Assembly (NCBI RefSeq): GCF_000143415.4
Contig: NW_003314455.1
Location: 1 to 64,000 of the forward strand
DNA length: 64,000 nt
Source: Selaginella moellendorffii
Taxonomy: Eukaryota > Streptophyta > Lycopodiopsida > Selaginellales > Selaginellaceae
Direction of reading: 5' to 3'
Made by a program: the position numbers and the translations under genes. The notes beneath the pieces are model-generated. The model was not told where the DNA came from, searched no databases, and saw only the letters and a program-made list of their open reading frames with translations. Below are positions 61,300 to 64,000 of the stretch, piece by piece (position 1 is the first letter of the stretch; each line of letters starts with the position of its first letter).

Positions 61300-61716
61300 T
61301 ATAGAAAGAATAACTTCACGATCGACAAATCTTTGCTTGTTATGGGCAATATGACCTTTATAATGTCCATACCGCCGTCGTAGCTGCTAGCTGCCCCCAA
61401 TTGTTTCCAGGAGAGTCTTGCACTCCGACGCTCCAGAAGCTCTTATACGATGAAGACATGCATGATTTCGGGGCAGCTATCAGTTGGTGTGTTTTGGTAT
61501 TCCCTGCTCTGTATCTTAGTAGTTTGTTGCGCCATGCAATTCGTCTGGATTGATCTCCTCCGTGTCCAAGTGGTACTTGGTGTTGGTTTAAGTAGTCTGC
61601 ACTGCGTCCAGAATTTTTTAATATGAAGCAGGACTAAGTTTATAGTCTATTGGAGTCATATTCATCATCATCATCATCATCATCATCCCAAGGGAGAGAA
61701 CAACAGCTAATATATA
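61300..61716. other. Intergenic, no gene seen
   Basis: It holds a CAT trinucleotide run at 61660-61687 near the 3' end of the nitrate transporter gene. I see no other feature. Confidence 0.5.
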
Positions 61717-63587
61717 TCATAGAATGGGGTTGACCACCGCGCTGGGCTGAAGTTGTGACGACGCACCTGATCGCATCCGTCCTCTCTCCGAGTGAGAGTT
61801 CTCTGCAAACTTGAGTGCTGTGAGGTGCATCCCTTTGGCCTTCTCCTCCTCGCTCCACTCGGCGAGATAGTACGCCTCTTCGGTGGCTCCAGGATCGCTC
61901 GACGCCCTGCAAAGCATCCCTCCCCACTGCGGGAAGTAGACGCCCAGCAGCGCTAGCGAGCATCCCACGCTCATGGCGCCCATGAGACTAAACCCGGCCT
62001 CGAACGAGAAGGTCTCGTTGGTGAAGAAGATGAGCTGCGTCACCACTCCGCCCAGGTTGCCGCCACCCCCCGTGAGCCCCGCGAGAACTCCCAGCGATCG
62101 TCTCGACACGAACGGGACGATCCCAAACGTCGCACCGCACGCCGCCTGGAGGAAGATGGAGAAGAGGATGACGATGCCTATGGCAGTCCCGAGGGTGTTC
62201 ATGAAGCCCAGCAGCACACACATGAGTCCCCCGACTGTCTGGAAGAGGAAGAGGATCCAGAGGCGGCCGCGCATGCCGTAGGAGCGCGCGATCACGTCCG
62301 AGAGGATGCCGCCCATGGGGCGGGAGATGAAGTTGGCGAGGCCAAAGATGGAGGCGACGATGCCGGCGGTGCCGAGGTGGAGGCCGAACTCGTCGTAGAA
62401 GTACTCGGCGATGTTGTTAAAGACAGTGAGCTCCACGCCAAAGCTGTAGCCATAGACGAAGGCAAAGAGCCAGGTGCGATAGTTCTTGGCTGCGTTGCGA
62501 AGCACCTGTAGAAAAAGTAAAAAAGTTTAGTACAAGGAAGAGCAAAGTCAACATGCCCAAGAGCAAAAGTAAAAAAAACGTGAAAGCATCTCTACATGAT
62601 CGAATGCATTTTTCTACGCTACAAAACTTATCTAGCAACATTTTTTTGCCTAGATCAGAGCAGAGCAGTGACGCCCATGGACAGAGCTTTTCTCTGCTCT
62701 ACAAAATCTCAAAGCCAAAACAGCGTTAGCGGCAAGCAAGAGTCGAGATCCAGAGAGACTAGCTTACGTACCTTGCCAAAGCTGTCCTTGGTTTTGTGGC
62801 CCTGCTCCTTGAGATCGCGATAGTTCCCATCCGGGAGATCCTGGCCCAGGATCAGCACCGCCAGCCCCATGAACACATGCATCAGCCCCGGCACATAGAA
62901 GGCGATCCTCCAGGCCGTGAAATCGTTGGCTCCAAACTTGAGGATGAGCTGGTAGAGCAGCGGCATGAGAAGCTGCGTGACTCCGCCCCCAAAATCCCCC
63001 CAGCCTCCGGTGAATCCATTCGCCATGCCCACGATCTTGGTGTTGAACATGGTGCTCATCCAGAACTGGCACGAGACGAAGGTGGCGAGCGAGAATCCGA
63101 TGCAAAACCTCACGATGATGAATCCGGTGGGATCGGAGACGAGCGGCATGCAGAAGACCGGCGGGGCGGTGATCATGATGAGGATGGCGCAGCCGTAGCG
63201 CGGGCCGACGAGATCGCACACCGGGCCCATGAGGAAGCGCGAGAGGATGGAGCCGGAGATGGAGGCGATGGAGGCGCGGCCGACGTCGAGCTTGGTGAGG
63301 TCGAGGTTGTCGCGGATCACCGGGATGAGCGGCGGCGCCGCGAAGGTGGAGGTGAAGCAAGTGAAGAAGGCGATCCACGAGAGGTGGAAGCTTCTCATGT
63401 GGGGCTGCGCGAAGGAGAAGAGATCGAGCTTCTTGGCCTTGTGCTCGGAATCCACTGGGAGCCGGAACTTGGGAGCCGGATTGCGATGCTGCTGCTGCGA
63501 TGGAGATGGAGGAGGCGGCGAGAGATCGATGTCGACGAATCGCTGCGGCATTTCGATGGCGCCGGAGGAATTCACTGGGGATGCCAT
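61717..63587 (-). CDS. NRT2: High-affinity nitrate transporter, NRT2 family
   Basis: Two exons (63587-62772, 62505-61717; intron 266 bp) give 534 residues, typical for NRT2. It is a 12-helix major facilitator of the plasma membrane. Signature motifs: [14 protein letters not shown], the two Gly-rich nitrate signatures [16 protein letters not shown] and [19 protein letters not shown], and [12 protein letters not shown] between helices 8 and 9. The start ATG at 63587 gives MASPVNSSG; an in-frame upstream extension to 63644 has no ATG and is not used. The N-terminal ~60 residues are Pro/Gln-rich and cytosolic. NRT2 proteins usually need NAR2/NRT3 as partner; none is in the window. Opposite-strand frames are shadows. 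Confidence 0.95.
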
Positions 63588-64000
63588 GGACGACGATCTT
63601 GGCGACGATCGTGGAGTTCTCGCGATCTTGAGGCGCAACTGCAAGATTTGACAGAGAATTGCGCGGCTTGCCTGTGCGGATGGATCGATCTCTCTACGCC
63701 GATTCTCTGGCGGTGGCTCCCGGCATTCGGGGAACTTGGAACCCTCGGAAGAGAGGCAATGCTTCGCTCGCGAGCTCCCGAAAGAGGCGAGCTCTCGTTT
63801 CTTCCTTGCCTGTGATTCCTCTTCCCTCTTTAAAGAGCAAAACGAATCGCGCTACGTGGCGGCATCGCTGCCGTCCAGGTGGCAGCCCCTCGCGAGCGTT
63901 GACATTGAGTCGGCGAGTGTACGGCCGACCTTGACTCTAACCCTTGTCGTGAGGCGCGATGTACGGGAAGGGTACCCGCAAGTACACCAGCAAAAGAAAA
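63588..64000 (-). promoter_or_regulatory. Upstream region of the nitrate transporter gene
   Basis: It should contain the 5' leader and promoter of the NRT2 gene. ACGTGGC near 63855 is a G-box-like core. No coding sequence is convincing; long open frames on the plus strand are antisense shadows. Confidence 0.4.

Noticed and set aside
62796..63815. A 339-codon plus-strand frame
   Set aside because: It is antisense to NRT2 exon 1, is rich in charged residues and matches no family I know; NRT2 on the minus strand is certain.

Overview
The window is nuclear DNA of a land plant, most likely a lycophyte of the Selaginella type. Evidence: dense genes with many very short GT-AG introns (mostly 48-100 bp), plant-only families (Alfin-like, alpha-glucan water dikinase, NRT2, class III peroxidase, PLS-type PPR, Ole e 1-like cell-wall proteins) and plant retroelements. 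The species is an inference from gene content and intron size.

Layout. 1-850: palindromic and minisatellite repeats. 1639-13840: a decayed Mutator-like (MULE) element with a transposase gene on + and a convergent small gene on -. The small gene is split by two younger retroelements lying side by side: a 7.25 kb LTR element without coding capacity (5226-12476) and a 1 kb miniature element (12482-13476) whose three LTRs carry the promoter half of a 5S rRNA gene (Cassandra type). Removing both insertions and one target duplication joins the minus-strand reading frame. 13841-21400: very AT-rich graveyard of Ty3/gypsy reverse-transcriptase remnants with no intact gene.

21400-46900: a compact gene island: Alfin-like pseudogene, a Crinkler-type REase-kinase protein, Alfin-like PHD protein, R3H-SUZ protein, a B-box protein with a cyclin-like C-terminus, PFK2-type phosphofructokinase, RPS16, NOP10, ARID4-like ARID-PHD protein, a bHLH-like protein without basic region, alpha-glucan water dikinase, MND1, ERGIC3/Erv46-like protein and a plastid-type GNAT acetyltransferase. 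Most neighbours are divergent or convergent with very short spacers.

47500-61300: a duplication-prone accessory region. Three secreted proteins share an Ole e 1-like C-terminal domain and one intron position; two carry long charged Tyr-Lys-Pro repeats. Between and after them lie a PPR pseudogene, a peroxidase pseudogene, a class I small heat-shock protein with a clear heat-shock promoter, a bulb-lectin-domain gene with decayed copies, an NHL/LEA_2 membrane protein, and a scrambled duplicate of the peroxidase/HSP/Ole e 1 block. 61717-63587 encodes an NRT2 nitrate transporter. All exon boundaries were read by eye from GT-AG sites and family similarity recalled from knowledge; no alignment or search was run.
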